Part shown: piece after piece, positions 18,189-27,248 of the stretch | Position numbering within the stretch: position 1 is the stretch's first letter | How the letters are laid out: each line of letters starts with the position of its first letter | Program-made: the position numbers and the translations under genes | The notes under the pieces: generated by a model | The model's input: only the letters and a program-made list of their open reading frames with translations | The model's database searches: none | What the model was told of the DNA's origin: nothing | Source of the DNA: Mycobacterium vicinigordonae | GTDB taxonomy: Bacteria > Actinomycetota > Actinomycetes > Mycobacteriales > Mycobacteriaceae | Direction: 5' to 3' | Assembly: GCF_013466425.1 (NCBI RefSeq) | Contig: NZ_CP059165.1 | Span: 2,232,001-2,296,000 of the forward strand | Length of the DNA stretch: 64,000 bases

Positions 18189-20228
18189 TCATCCGGTCTT
18201 CTTCGCAACCAGAGTCAAGACGTCGTAGGTCGCCACCGGTTTGTCTTCCTGATTGACCACGACGGCGTCCCAGCGAACTTCGCCGTAGTCGGCAGACGCG
18301 CGCGGCGTCAATTGTTTGGCGGTCAGCGTCACGGTCAGCGCATCTCCAGCCTTCACCGGGGTCAGAAATCGCAGATCGTCTACACCGAAGTTGGCAAGTA
18401 CCGGGCCCGGTTTCGGGTCGACGAACAACCCGGCAGCCAAGGAGACCACCAGATAGCCGTGAGCAACGATGCCACCGAAAAGTGGATTCTGCGCCGCGGC
18501 CACGGGATCGGTGTGCGCATAGAAGGTGTCTCCGGTGAACTCGGCAAAATGGCCGATGTCATCCAAGCTGACGACGCGGGGGCCACCGACGATAGTGTCG
18601 CCGATCTCCAGTTCCTCCAGATGCTTGCGGAATGGATGCCTGTCGGTGATGGTGCGCGCCGCGCCGTTCATCCATCGCCCGGTAATGGCGGTAAGCATGT
18701 CTGGGCTGGCCTGAATCGCTGTGCGCTGCATGAAATGAAGGACACCGCGGATGCCACCCAGTTCCTCACCGCCGCCAGCACGGCCGGGACCGCCGTGAAC
18801 CAGCGTGGGCAGCGGAGAGCCGTGGCCGGTCGATTCCTTCGCGTCGTCACGGTCGAGCACGAGGATGCGGCCGTGGTAGGGCGCAATGCCGACGGCGATC
18901 TGACGCGCCACCGACGCGTCGTGCGTGACCAAAGACCCGACGAGGCTGCCCCTGCCGCGAGCCGCTAGCGCGACGGCATCGTCGACGTCGCGGTAGCCCA
19001 GGACGGTACTGACCGGTCCAAACGCCTCCACCTCATGCAATTCCGTCGCCCAGGAATCTTGCGCCCGCAGCAGCAACGGCGGCAGGAAGGCGCCGCGTGA
19101 TGGATCGGCGCCCGCCACGCTAAATGAATCCGGATCGCCGAAAACTAAGGTTGCCGAATCTCTCAGCCGTTTCAGCGACCGCAACACCTCGTCGCGCTGC
19201 CCCATGCTGGCCAACGGACCCATCCGCACCTTGTCGAGGTCCGGGTTGCCGACAACAATCTGCGACAGCCGTGCGATGGTGGCCTTAACCACGTCGTCGA
19301 TCAACTCACTGGGGACCAACGCCCGCCGGATCGCCGTGCACTTCTGTCCGGCTTTCGTCGTCATCTCGGCGACGAGTTGCTTGACGTACAAGTCAAATTC
19401 GGGTGTGCCCGGTGCCGCGTCGGGTCCTAGAATCGAGCAGTTCAACGAGTCGGCCTCAGCGTTGAACCGCACGCCTGCAACTGCGACGTTGGGGTGACCG
19501 CGCAGCTTTGCCGCCGTTGCCGCCGAACCGGTGAACAGTACGATGTCCTGGTTGTCGAGATCGTCGAGCAGCCGCTGCGGGGGCGCGCACAGCAGTTGCA
19601 CTGAACCCTCGGGCAGCAGTGCCGATTCGATCATCACGCGGAATACTTCTTCGGTGAGGTAGGCCGTTTGATGCGCCGGTTTGACGATAGTGGGGACCCC
19701 GGCGAGGAAGGCCGGAGCGAGCTTCTCCAGCATGCCCCAGACCGGGAAGTTGAACGCGTTGATCTGGAGTGCGACGCCCAGGTGAGAGGTGTAGATGTGT
19801 TGGCCGACGAAGGTTCCTGCGCGGCCAAGTGTTTCGGCCGGGCCGTCGAGATAAATAGTGTCGTTGGGCAATTCGCGAGCACCCTTGCTTGCGTAGCTGA
19901 ACAGCGTGCCGATGCCCCCGTCGACGTCGATAGCGGTGTCGCGGAGGGTGGCGCCGGTGGCCGTCGACAACGGATAGAACTCGTCCTTTCGGCTCATCAA
20001 CAGCTTGGCCAGCGCTTTCAGGGCGGTTGCGCGTTGATGGAAGGTCAACGCCCGCAACGCGGGTCCGCCGACCTCCCGGCCGTAGGCGATCGCGGCGCCA
20101 CTGTCGATTTTCCTCGAGGTGAAGCGGGCAACTTCCGAGCCGGTGACGGCGTGGAGCAAGGGGATGGCCTCGCCTTGCGGAGAAAACCATCTTCCGGCCA
20201 CATAGCTTTGCAACACAGCGCTTTCCAC
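18189..20228 (-). CDS. paaZ: PaaZ, ring-opening bifunctional enzyme of phenylacetate degradation
   Basis: The 679-residue fusion has an aldehyde dehydrogenase domain (about 1-520, catalytic cysteine in TKAGQKCTAIRR). A C-terminal MaoC-like hydratase domain (about 530-679) follows, with EIGDTIVGGPRVVSLDDI and GGIVAHGYLVVS. PaaZ hydrolyses oxepin-CoA and oxidises the resulting aldehyde in the cytosolic phenylacetyl-CoA pathway. The start is GTG 20,228 with AAGGAG at 20,233-20,238. That ribosome site touches a PaaR-type operator at 20,237-20,262. Paa genes on the opposite strand (paaABCDE, paaK) supply its substrate. Confidence 0.95.
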   Translation of the reverse strand: MESAVLQSYVAGRWFSPQGEAIPLLHAVTGSEVARFTSRKIDSGAAIAYGREVGGPALRALTFHQRATALKALAKLLMSRKDEFYPLSTATGATLRDTAIDVDGGIGTLFSYASKGARELPNDTIYLDGPAETLGRAGTFVGQHIYTSHLGVALQINAFNFPVWGMLEKLAPAFLAGVPTIVKPAHQTAYLTEEVFRVMIESALLPEGSVQLLCAPPQRLLDDLDNQDIVLFTGSAATAAKLRGHPNVAVAGVRFNAEADSLNCSILGPDAAPGTPEFDLYVKQLVAEMTTKAGQKCTAIRRALVPSELIDDVVKATIARLSQIVVGNPDLDKVRMGPLASMGQRDEVLRSLKRLRDSATLVFGDPDSFSVAGADPSRGAFLPPLLLRAQDSWATELHEVEAFGPVSTVLGYRDVDDAVALAARGRGSLVGSLVTHDASVARQIAVGIAPYHGRILVLDRDDAKESTGHGSPLPTLVHGGPGRAGGGEELGGIRGVLHFMQRTAIQASPDMLTAITGRWMNGAARTITDRHPFRKHLEELEIGDTIVGGPRVVSLDDIGHFAEFTGDTFYAHTDPVAAAQNPLFGGIVAHGYLVVSLAAGLFVDPKPGPVLANFGVDDLRFLTPVKAGDALTVTLTAKQLTPRASADYGEVRWDAVVVNQEDKPVATYDVLTLVAKKTG

Positions 20229-20236
20229 GTCACTCC

Positions 20237-20262
20237 TTACCGACCGTCCGTTCGTTCGGTAA
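20237..20262. promoter_or_regulatory. PaaR-type operator, paaZ leader
   Basis: Inverted arms TTACCGA and TCGGTAA flank 12 bases of CGG-rich sequence. On the paaZ strand it reads GGTCGGTAAGGAG into the ribosome site, the same arrangement as in front of paaA. Confidence 0.72.
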
Positions 20263-20329
20263 TTAATGTGTCAGTGGAATAGTGGGTCCGTCAAGTTCCA
20301 GCGCGGAATTGACCAGTCCGATCCAGCGG

Positions 20330-20950
20330 TCAGTGACGCACTGAGGGCGTGCGCAACCCGTCGAAGATCATCGTCGCGACTGCGTCGGCGATCTCGTTGG
20401 CACCTAAGTTCCGGGTTGGCCGGTACCACTCGATCAACGAGTTGACCGTGCCGAAGATGAGCCGACTGGTCAGTGCTGCATCGACGTCGGGCCGAATACT
20501 TCCCTCGTTGCACGCGTCTTCGACGAGGCGACCGACGATATGGTCGAACTCGCGCCGCCGAGCGAGTGCGCGCCGTTCGATTGGGGTGTTCCCGCGGATC
20601 CGCAGCAGCAACGTCACATAAGGCAATTCCTCCACCAGCACGTGGATACTCCGTTTGACCAGGGTTTCCAGCCGATCGATGGCCGGGCCGTCAGTGGTCT
20701 CGGCTGCTTGGGCCGCCGCAAAGAGCGCATCGAGTGCCCGGTCGACCGCCAGGCGTAGAAGTTCTTGCTTGCCGCTCACATGGTGATAGATCGAAGACTT
20801 GCTGATCCCCAGGCGTGCCGAGAGATGCTCCATGGAGGTGCCGTCGTAGCCGCGTTGATTGAACACGGCCACGGCCACGGCCAGCAACGAGTCCAGGTCG
20901 TAACCTGGGCGGCCGACCTGGCCCGTGTGGCGTGATCGCGAAACGGCCAT
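20330..20950 (-). CDS. paaR: TetR-family repressor of phenylacetate genes
   Basis: The protein has 206 residues from ATG 20,950. ATG 21,010 is an in-frame alternative close to the operator. The TetR helix-turn-helix is clear: AVAVFNQRGYDGTSMEHLSARLGISKSSIYHHVSGKQELL. The C-terminal ligand domain has LVEELPYVTLLLRIRGNTPIERRALARRREFD. Family TetR-type PaaR proteins bind phenylacetyl-CoA and release paa promoters. Three related palindromes flank paaZ, paaR and paaA, consistent with autoregulation and control of both operons. Confidence 0.88.
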   Translation of the reverse strand: MAVSRSRHTGQVGRPGYDLDSLLAVAVAVFNQRGYDGTSMEHLSARLGISKSSIYHHVSGKQELLRLAVDRALDALFAAAQAAETTDGPAIDRLETLVKRSIHVLVEELPYVTLLLRIRGNTPIERRALARRREFDHIVGRLVEDACNEGSIRPDVDAALTSRLIFGTVNSLIEWYRPTRNLGANEIADAVATMIFDGLRTPSVRH

Positions 20951-21017
20951 CTGGCCATCATCGCATCGACCGGCCGCTTTCCCGCGGCTTTCGCCTCGCC
21001 GCCGCGTCATACTAGAC

Positions 21018-21037
21018 AACCGACCGAACGATCGGTT
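21018..21037. promoter_or_regulatory. PaaR-type operator, paaR / hydratase divergent region
   Basis: AACCGA and TCGGTT arms flank CCGAACGA. Its reverse complement shares 21 bases with the site before paaA. It lies between paaR and the divergent enoyl-CoA hydratase gene, so it can serve both. Confidence 0.75.
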
Positions 21038-21158
21038 ATTACTGGACGGGCGAAAGAAACTGCGTACTCGGCGACCGGCCCCGCCCAAGACCCGGTCAGC
21101 GTTTCCATGACTTTTTCCAAGACCGGGCCCGTCGCCCCCCCGAAACGGAGGATGAACC

Positions 21159-21959
21159 GTGACCGAAACCCCTACCGATACGGTGGCTTACGAGGTGCAC
21201 GCCGGCGTCGCCACCATCACCCTGGACCGGCCGGCAGCGGCCAACGCCCTTAACCGGCCTATGAAAATCCAACTGCTGCGGGCGTTGTCCGCGGCCCGCA
21301 ATGATCCCTCGGTACGGACCGTGGCCATCGTGGCCACCGGCAAGAACTTCTGTGTGGGCCAGGATCTGGAAGAACACGTCGCGGCGCTTCGGGCCAACCC
21401 CGCTCAAGCCATGGGCACCGTCAGAGAACACTACAACCCAATCATGCTGGCCCTGAATGCAATCAAGGTGCCGGTAGTTGCGGCGATCAACGGGGCATGC
21501 GTCGGTGCAGGTTTAGGATTGGTGCTGGCCGCCGATATCCGAATCGCCGGTTCTCGTGCGAAGTTTGGGGCGGCATTCGCCGGCATCGGCCTGGCGTCTG
21601 ATTCAGCATTGTCGGCTTCGCTTCCCCGGCTCATCGGTGCAGGCCGAGCGACGGCTTTGTTCCTACTCGGTGGCAACATCGATGCCGCTACCGCCCACAA
21701 CTGGGGGATGGTGCACCAAGTGGTCGACGACGAGATATTGAGAGATGTCGCAATTGAAATGGCCGGCCGCCTTGCCGCTGGCCCGACCCAGGCATTCGTA
21801 TCGATCAAGGAGTTGATGGCGGCGAACGCGATCACGTCGTTGGCCGAGGTGCTGGAGCGCGAGGCCGCCGCACAACAGCGGCTTGGGGCGTCAATCGACC
21901 ATGGGGTCGCGGTCGAAGCCTTCCTGGCCAAGAAAAAGCCAGCTTTCTCCGGCCGTTAG
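21159..21959 (+). CDS. enoyl-CoA hydratase/isomerase of the paa cluster (PaaG/PaaF-like)
   Basis: The protein is a 266-residue crotonase-family enzyme with GTG start at 21,159 and GGAGG 7 bases upstream. The oxyanion-hole segments are ATGKNFCVGQDLEEH and INGACVGAGLGLVLAADIRIA. The second acidic position lies near GIGLASDSA, where an aspartate replaces the usual glutamate. In phenylacetate degradation PaaG isomerises epoxidised phenylacetyl-CoA to oxepin-CoA, and PaaF hydrates a later intermediate. The context and the aspartate favour PaaG, but this needs alignment. It is divergent from paaR. Confidence 0.85.
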   Translation: MTETPTDTVAYEVHAGVATITLDRPAAANALNRPMKIQLLRALSAARNDPSVRTVAIVATGKNFCVGQDLEEHVAALRANPAQAMGTVREHYNPIMLALNAIKVPVVAAINGACVGAGLGLVLAADIRIAGSRAKFGAAFAGIGLASDSALSASLPRLIGAGRATALFLLGGNIDAATAHNWGMVHQVVDDEILRDVAIEMAGRLAAGPTQAFVSIKELMAANAITSLAEVLEREAAAQQRLGASIDHGVAVEAFLAKKKPAFSGR

Positions 21960-22003
21960 CGCCTGCCAGTACTTGTGCCGCGGAAGGGCATACGTCAGAC
22001 TAT

Positions 22004-22026
22004 ATAACCGATCGTTCGGTCGGTAA
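22004..22026. promoter_or_regulatory. PaaR-type operator, paaA leader
   Basis: ATAACCGATCGTTCGGTCGG, followed by TAA, ends only 2 bases before the AGGAGG ribosome site (22,029-22,034) of paaA. It is the reverse-complement twin of the site at 21,018-21,037. Confidence 0.78.
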
Positions 22027-22038
22027 CTAGGAGGCTTG

Positions 22039-23019
22039 ATGGATCCGACCAATATGTCGTCAACGGTGGGCGAACACCAGGACGATGCCTTGGCCGACGG
22101 ATTCGCTGAGATCATCTCGGCGGGTCTGCGCGTCGAACCGCGTGATTGGATGCCCGACGGCTACCGCAATACTCTTATTCGCCAAATCGCTCAGCATGCG
22201 CATTCGGAGATCATCGGCATGCAACCAGAGGGTAACTGGTTGACTCGCTCGCCATCGTTGCGCCGCAAAGCGATTCTTCTGGCGAAGGTGCAGGACGAAG
22301 CGGGCCACGGCCTGTACCTGTACTCGGCGGCGGAGACCCTGGGCGCCAGCCGGGCCGACCTGACGATCAAGCTGTGCGAAGGTTCGCAGAAGTATTCGTC
22401 GATCTTCAACTATCCGACGCTGACATACGCCGATGTCGGCGTGATCGGCTGGCTGGTGGACGGCGCTGCGATCTGCAATCAGGTTCCCCTGTGCCGCAGC
22501 TCCTACGGGCCCTACGCGCGAGCGATGATCCGGGTATGCAAAGAGGAGTCGTTCCACCAGCGGCAAGGCTACGAACTGCTGATGACGATGATGTCGGGCA
22601 CCGATGCCCAGCGCGCCATGGTGCAAGGGGCTGTCGATCGATGGTGGTGGCCCGCCCTCATGATGTTCGGACCGCCCGACGCCAACTCGCCCAACACCGC
22701 GCAGTCGATGCGGTGGGGAATCAAGCGCCACACGAATGACGAACTGAGACAACGCTTTGTCGACATGACGGTGCCGCAGGCAAAGGTACTCGGGGTTACG
22801 CTCCCTGACCCCCAGCTGGTGTGGAACGAGGAGCGTGGCAGTTACGACTTCGGCGCACCAGACTGGGATGAGTTCGACAAAGTGATCAGCGGCCAAGGTC
22901 CTTGCAATGCCGAGCGCATCGCTATCCGCAAACGCGCCCACGACAACGGCGCGTGGGTCCGTCGGGCAGCGACTGCATTCGCGGTAACGACGACCGGCGC
23001 GAAAGGCGAATTCCGTTGA
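22039..23019 (+). CDS. paaA: phenylacetyl-CoA epoxidase catalytic subunit A
   Basis: PaaA (326 residues) is the diiron subunit that epoxidises the ring of phenylacetyl-CoA with O2. The ferritin-like iron-ligand motifs are visible: [33 protein letters not shown] (ExxH) and [15 protein letters not shown] (ExxH). ATG 22,039 is preceded by AGGAGG. A TTG one codon earlier is in frame but less well spaced. It is the first gene of the operon paaABCDE-paaK, each joined by overlaps or short gaps. Confidence 0.97.
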   Translation: MDPTNMSSTVGEHQDDALADGFAEIISAGLRVEPRDWMPDGYRNTLIRQIAQHAHSEIIGMQPEGNWLTRSPSLRRKAILLAKVQDEAGHGLYLYSAAETLGASRADLTIKLCEGSQKYSSIFNYPTLTYADVGVIGWLVDGAAICNQVPLCRSSYGPYARAMIRVCKEESFHQRQGYELLMTMMSGTDAQRAMVQGAVDRWWWPALMMFGPPDANSPNTAQSMRWGIKRHTNDELRQRFVDMTVPQAKVLGVTLPDPQLVWNEERGSYDFGAPDWDEFDKVISGQGPCNAERIAIRKRAHDNGAWVRRAATAFAVTTTGAKGEFR

Positions 23020-23324
23020 CAGGCAGCGCTGCTAGTGCAGGAGGTGGCGACTGGCCCCTGTACGAGGTGTTCGTTCGTGGCAAGCGCGGGCTGAACCACG
23101 TTCACGTCGGGTCGTTGCACGCCGCTGACGACGCTATGGCACTGCGGCATGCTCGAGACGTCTACACCCGGCGCAACGAGGGGGTCAGTATCTGGGCGGT
23201 CCGTACGGACAACCTCATTGCGTCCAGTCCGGCCGAGAAGGATCCATATTTCGCGCCCAGCGGTGACAAGGTCTATCGCCATCCGACCTTCTACGACATC
23301 CCCGATGACGTACCCCATATGTGA
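23016..23324 (+). CDS. paaB: phenylacetyl-CoA epoxidase subunit B
   Basis: The protein has 102 residues and contains [42 protein letters not shown], written here in part, which is the PaaB signature region. It also has the typical ending [11 protein letters not shown]. The only suitable start is TTG 23,016, whose TTGA overlaps the paaA stop. No ATG or GTG in frame precedes the conserved core. PaaB is a small structural subunit of the ABCE epoxidase complex. A set of short direct repeats begins at its stop codon. Confidence 0.9.
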   Translation: MTGSAASAGGGDWPLYEVFVRGKRGLNHVHVGSLHAADDAMALRHARDVYTRRNEGVSIWAVRTDNLIASSPAEKDPYFAPSGDKVYRHPTFYDIPDDVPHM

Positions 23325-23369
23325 TGCCGGAGATTGTGACGCGGGAGAGATATGTGATGCGGGAGAGCC
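23320..23369 (+). repeat. three imperfect 15-18 bp tandem repeats at the paaB-paaC junction
   Basis: TGTGATGCCGGAGAT, TGTGACGCGGGAGAGATA and TGTGATGCGGGAGAGCC follow each other head to tail. They start across the paaB stop codon and end 7 bases before the paaC ATG. They contain GGGAGA ribosome-site-like stretches. Confidence 0.75.
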
Positions 23370-23376
23370 GAAAACA

Positions 23377-24288
23377 ATGAACGATCACGACTCCGCCTAC
23401 GCCGGCCTGCTCGATGCGGAAACGAATGAGCAATGGGCATTCGGGACCGGCTTCGACGATCCGCTGGACGGGGTGGACACCACCGTGGCCGAGGACATCG
23501 ACGGTGCCGATCTTGCCGCATACTGCCTGATGCTCGCTGACGACGCTTTGATCTGCGTGCAGCGACTAATGCAGTGGTGCACCAACGCGCCTGAGATCGA
23601 GGTAGAGGTTGCTTTGGCCAACATCGGCCTCGACCTGTTGGGTCAGGCGCGGATGTTGCTGGCTCGTGCCGCCGCAGCTGATCCGAGCGTCGTCCCGGCG
23701 CTGCCCGAAGGCTCACCCGTGCCCGCCGAGGATGCGCTGGCTTACTTCAGAGACGCATCGCTGTTCAGGTGCGTGCGGCTGGTCGAAGTGCCCAACGGCG
23801 ACTTCGCCCGCAGTATCGCCCGCCTGCTGGTGTTTTCGATTTTCCGACTGGCAACACTGCAGCGGCTTCGCGACTCTCGCGACCCGGTGCTGGGTGCCGT
23901 CGCGGCAAAAGGCGTGAAAGAGGTCACCTACCACCGCGACTACGCGGCGCGGTGGTTCATCACCCTCGCCCGAGGCACAGCGGAGTCACGGCGACGACTA
24001 CAGGAAGGGATCGGAGTGGTGTGGCCGTACGTCGACGAGCTGTTCGCGCCCAACCCGGTGGAGCAGCGGCTCGTCAGCCTCGGCGTCGCCGCGCAATCCT
24101 CGTCCCTTCGCGGTGAGTTCGATGGGGTCCTGGAAAAGATATTCCGACGGTCCGAGTTGTCCCTGCCGGCAGCAACTCCCGTAGTTGTCGGTAGTTCCGG
24201 TCGGGATGGCGTACACACCGAAGCGCTGAGCGACCTCCTTGGAGAAATGCAGTCCGTCGCGCGCGCGCATCCCCTGGGCGTGTGGTGA
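23377..24288 (+). CDS. paaC: phenylacetyl-CoA epoxidase subunit C
   Basis: The 303-residue PaaC is a ferritin-like paralogue of PaaA that lost the iron centre and supports it structurally. LALANIGLDLLGQARMLL-type helices are seen (EVALANIGLDLLGQARML), then LVEVPNGDFARSIARLLVFS and KEVTYHRDYAARWFI. ATG 23,377 is chosen. The open frame further upstream only reads through the repeat region and paaB in another frame. Its length is about 50 residues above the E. coli subunit, mainly an acidic N-terminal segment. Confidence 0.93.
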   Translation: MNDHDSAYAGLLDAETNEQWAFGTGFDDPLDGVDTTVAEDIDGADLAAYCLMLADDALICVQRLMQWCTNAPEIEVEVALANIGLDLLGQARMLLARAAAADPSVVPALPEGSPVPAEDALAYFRDASLFRCVRLVEVPNGDFARSIARLLVFSIFRLATLQRLRDSRDPVLGAVAAKGVKEVTYHRDYAARWFITLARGTAESRRRLQEGIGVVWPYVDELFAPNPVEQRLVSLGVAAQSSSLRGEFDGVLEKIFRRSELSLPAATPVVVGSSGRDGVHTEALSDLLGEMQSVARAHPLGVW

Positions 24289-24818
24289 CACCGATGGCTC
24301 CCGACGGCACTGTGGACGCCGTGCGCAGAGCACGCGAGGTTGCTGCCACCGTGACGGACCCCGAACTGCCAGTGCTCACCCTGGTGGAACTGGGCGTGCT
24401 ACGCAGTGTTCACGAGACCGCCGAGGGCTGCATTGTCGTAACGATCACCCCCACCTACTCCGGTTGCCCGGCAATGGCCACCATGCGCGCTGACCTGAAA
24501 TATGCACTTGCGTCTGCAGGTTTCGATCGATTCGAGGTGCGGACTTCGCTGTCACCACCGTGGAGTTCGGACTGGATCACTGCGGTCGGCCGGCGCAAGC
24601 TCAAAGAACATGGCATTGCACCACCGCGAAGGTTGCCTACGCATGCTAATTCAGCCGACCCCATCCCGTTGACTCTGACGCCGCGCCACATGGTTCCGTG
24701 CCCACAATGCGGCTCGTTCGACACCGACGAAACCAGCCGGTTCGGATCCACGGCCTGCAAGGCTTTGCACCGGTGTCGCTCGTGCGGTGAGCCGTTCGAG
24801 CGAATCAAGGAAATCTGA
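24285..24818 (+). CDS. paaD: PaaD, maturation factor of the phenylacetyl-CoA epoxidase
   Basis: The protein has 177 residues. GTG 24,285 overlaps the paaC stop (GTGA). It has an N-terminal MIP18/DUF59 domain (TVTDPELPVLTLVELGVLR, then TPTYSGCPAMATM) and a C-terminal zinc-ribbon-like part with CPQC and CRSC around residues 142-168. PaaD is needed for epoxidase activity in other bacteria, probably for iron or cluster assembly. Confidence 0.93.
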   Translation: MTPMAPDGTVDAVRRAREVAATVTDPELPVLTLVELGVLRSVHETAEGCIVVTITPTYSGCPAMATMRADLKYALASAGFDRFEVRTSLSPPWSSDWITAVGRRKLKEHGIAPPRRLPTHANSADPIPLTLTPRHMVPCPQCGSFDTDETSRFGSTACKALHRCRSCGEPFERIKEI

Positions 24819-24819
24819 C

Positions 24820-25920
24820 ATGGTCGCCGCCCAATCGTCCGTTCCAGCCCGCCGACGGCCGCGCAAAGCGACGTTCCGCCGATTGCGGGTAGCCGACGTG
24901 CAGCAACTGTGCGACGACGCCGCCGCCATCAGCTTCACCGTGCCGGATGAGCACCGATCCGAATTTGCTTTCGCCCCTGGGCAATCCATCACCATGCGTT
25001 GCAACCTCGAGGGCGTCGAGTACCGTCGCACGTACTCCATCTGCGCCCCGGCGGGCTCCGCGCCGAGAATCGGGGTTCGCGAAGTCCCTGGCGGAGCGGT
25101 ATCGGGCTGGCTGGTCCGGCAGGTACGGCCGGGCGACGAAATCGAGGTCCAGCCGCCTTCGGGACAGTTCGCGGCTGACCCTGACAAGGCTTGCCACCAT
25201 GTTCTGATTGCCGCCGGGTCCGGCATCACACCGATACTGTCGATCGTTGCCTCGGCCCTGGTCCATCCTGACTCTAGGGTCACTCTGATCTACGGAAATC
25301 GCCGCGCCAACTCGGTGATGTTCGCCGACGAGCTCGCCGATCTCAAAGACGCATACGGGCCCAGAATGCAAGTCATTCATGTCCTTTCGCGCGAGGCGAG
25401 GACGGATGAACTTTTCAGCGGGCGTCTTGACCGACACCGCATTTCCGCCCTCCTGCGAGGGCTCGTGCCCGTGCAGGCGGCCGACCACTTCTGGTTGTGC
25501 GGTCCGATCGGGGTGGTCACCGCGGCGCAGGAGGCACTCGACGAACACGGCGTGGACATTAGCCGAGTCCATGCGGAATTGTTCTATGTCGAAACCACAG
25601 CGCCGAACCAGGTTAGTCACGCCGAACCGGATTCCAGCGGCCCAGTCAGTGACGTGACGATTGTGTTGGACGGCTCGACGAGCACCCTTGCGCTACCGCG
25701 AAGCATGCCGATTCTCGATGCCGCACAACGATTCCGCGACGATCTTCCCTTTGCTTGCAAGGGTGGAGTGTGTGGAACTTGCCGGGCCAAGATCACCGAC
25801 GGTGCAGTGGACATGCGCCGCAATTATGCCCTTGAGCCGGGCGAGGTCGCGGCTGACTTTGTGTTGACCTGCCAGTCATATCCCATGACCGACGCACTGA
25901 CCGTCGACTTCGACGCATGA
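24820..25920 (+). CDS. paaE: phenylacetyl-CoA epoxidase reductase subunit
   Basis: PaaE (366 residues) passes electrons from NADPH to PaaA. It has an N-terminal FAD domain (RRTYSICAP), an NAD(P) domain (IAAGSGITPILSI, WLCGPIGVV) and a C-terminal plant-type ferredoxin domain with CKGGVCGTCRAKI and a final LTCQSY cysteine. ATG 24,820 follows the paaD stop by one base, with CAAGGA in front. Its stop overlaps the paaK start. Confidence 0.95.
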   Translation: MVAAQSSVPARRRPRKATFRRLRVADVQQLCDDAAAISFTVPDEHRSEFAFAPGQSITMRCNLEGVEYRRTYSICAPAGSAPRIGVREVPGGAVSGWLVRQVRPGDEIEVQPPSGQFAADPDKACHHVLIAAGSGITPILSIVASALVHPDSRVTLIYGNRRANSVMFADELADLKDAYGPRMQVIHVLSREARTDELFSGRLDRHRISALLRGLVPVQAADHFWLCGPIGVVTAAQEALDEHGVDISRVHAELFYVETTAPNQVSHAEPDSSGPVSDVTIVLDGSTSTLALPRSMPILDAAQRFRDDLPFACKGGVCGTCRAKITDGAVDMRRNYALEPGEVAADFVLTCQSYPMTDALTVDFDA

Positions 25921-27248
25921 TAATGCCCTGGGATAAGGCTATGTCAGACGTCATCAGTCATTCCGTCGACGATCTTGAGCCCATTGAAACTGCCTCACGG
26001 GATGAGATCTCGGCACTACAACTGGCTCGGCTGAGATGGTCGCTTCGTCACGCTTACGAGAACGTCGCTCACTATCGACATGCGTTCGATCAAGCCGGCG
26101 TGCACCCCAGCGACCTCAACAGCCTCGCGGACTTGTCGCTCTTCCCTTTCACGCAGAAAGCCGATCTAAGGCAGAACTATCCCTTCGGAATGTTCGCCGT
26201 GCCGCGCTCGCAGGTGGTGCGTGTCCACGCCTCCTCGGGCACCACGGGCCGGCCGACCGTCGTCGGATACACCGCTGCTGACCTAGACACGTGGGCAAAC
26301 TTGATGGCGCGGTCACTCCGCGCCGCCGGAATCCGTGCGACCGACACAGTTCACGTTGCCTACGGATATGGCATATTCACCGGCGGGTTGGGCGTGCACT
26401 ACGGAGCGGAACGCCTGGGCTGCACCGTGATTCCAGTGTCCGGCGGCATGACCGAACGTCAAATCCAACTCATCCGTGACTTCGAGCCAGACGCAATCAT
26501 GGCCACGCCCACTTACATGTTGACCATCGCCGACGCAATGGAACAGGCTGGTCTTGACCCCCGCGGCACATCGCTGCGGATCGGCGTTTTCGGTGCTGAA
26601 CCCTGGACCGAAATCATGCGAGCGGAGCTCGAAGCCAAGCTCGACATCAACGCGGTCGATATCTACGGGCTGTCGGAAGTCATGGGCCCAGGCGTCGCCC
26701 AGGAATGTTTGGAAACCAAAGACGGACTGCATATCTGGGAAGATCACTTCTATCCCGAGATCGTCGACCCAGAGACCGGACGAGTATTGCCAGACGGATC
26801 GCAGGGCGAACTGGTTTTCACCTCCTTGACCAAGCAAGCATTCCCAGTCGTGCGGTATCGGACCCGCGATCTCACCGCACTTCTTCCCGGAACCGCCAGG
26901 GCGATGCGGCGAATGCGCAAGATCACCGCGCGATGTGACGACATGATTATTCTGCGCGGGGTCAACCTGTTTCCGACGCAGATCGAGGAGCTCGTGCTCG
27001 AGATCGACTTCTTGGCACCTCAATTTCAGTGTGTGCTGGGCCGCCACGGTCGCCTTGACACCCTGACCGTCGTGGCGGAAGCGCGGCCCGGCGCGACGCC
27101 AGAACAGCGCGGCGCTGCTTCGGAACTGTTGGCTGCGCGTATCAAGGATCGAATTGGCGTCAGCGTGGAGGTCAACGTCGTCGAACCTCTTTCTCTCAAT
27201 CGCGCAGAGGCCAAAGCCCGGCGACTAATCGACAATCGCCGGGCGTAG
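25917..27248 (+). CDS. paaK: phenylacetate-CoA ligase
   Basis: The 443-residue adenylate-forming enzyme activates phenylacetate to its CoA ester, the entry step of the pathway. The ATP-binding P-loop-like motif is VHASSGTTGRPTVVGYT. AEPWTEIMR, IYGLSEVMGPGVAQEC, YRTRDLT and the C-terminal lysine region AEAKARRLID are also present. ATG 25,917 overlaps the paaE stop. ATG 25,941 is a possible alternative. Its 3' end overlaps the convergent DUF1028 gene by 24 bases. Confidence 0.95.
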   Translation: MIMPWDKAMSDVISHSVDDLEPIETASRDEISALQLARLRWSLRHAYENVAHYRHAFDQAGVHPSDLNSLADLSLFPFTQKADLRQNYPFGMFAVPRSQVVRVHASSGTTGRPTVVGYTAADLDTWANLMARSLRAAGIRATDTVHVAYGYGIFTGGLGVHYGAERLGCTVIPVSGGMTERQIQLIRDFEPDAIMATPTYMLTIADAMEQAGLDPRGTSLRIGVFGAEPWTEIMRAELEAKLDINAVDIYGLSEVMGPGVAQECLETKDGLHIWEDHFYPEIVDPETGRVLPDGSQGELVFTSLTKQAFPVVRYRTRDLTALLPGTARAMRRMRKITARCDDMIILRGVNLFPTQIEELVLEIDFLAPQFQCVLGRHGRLDTLTVVAEARPGATPEQRGAASELLAARIKDRIGVSVEVNVVEPLSLNRAEAKARRLIDNRRA

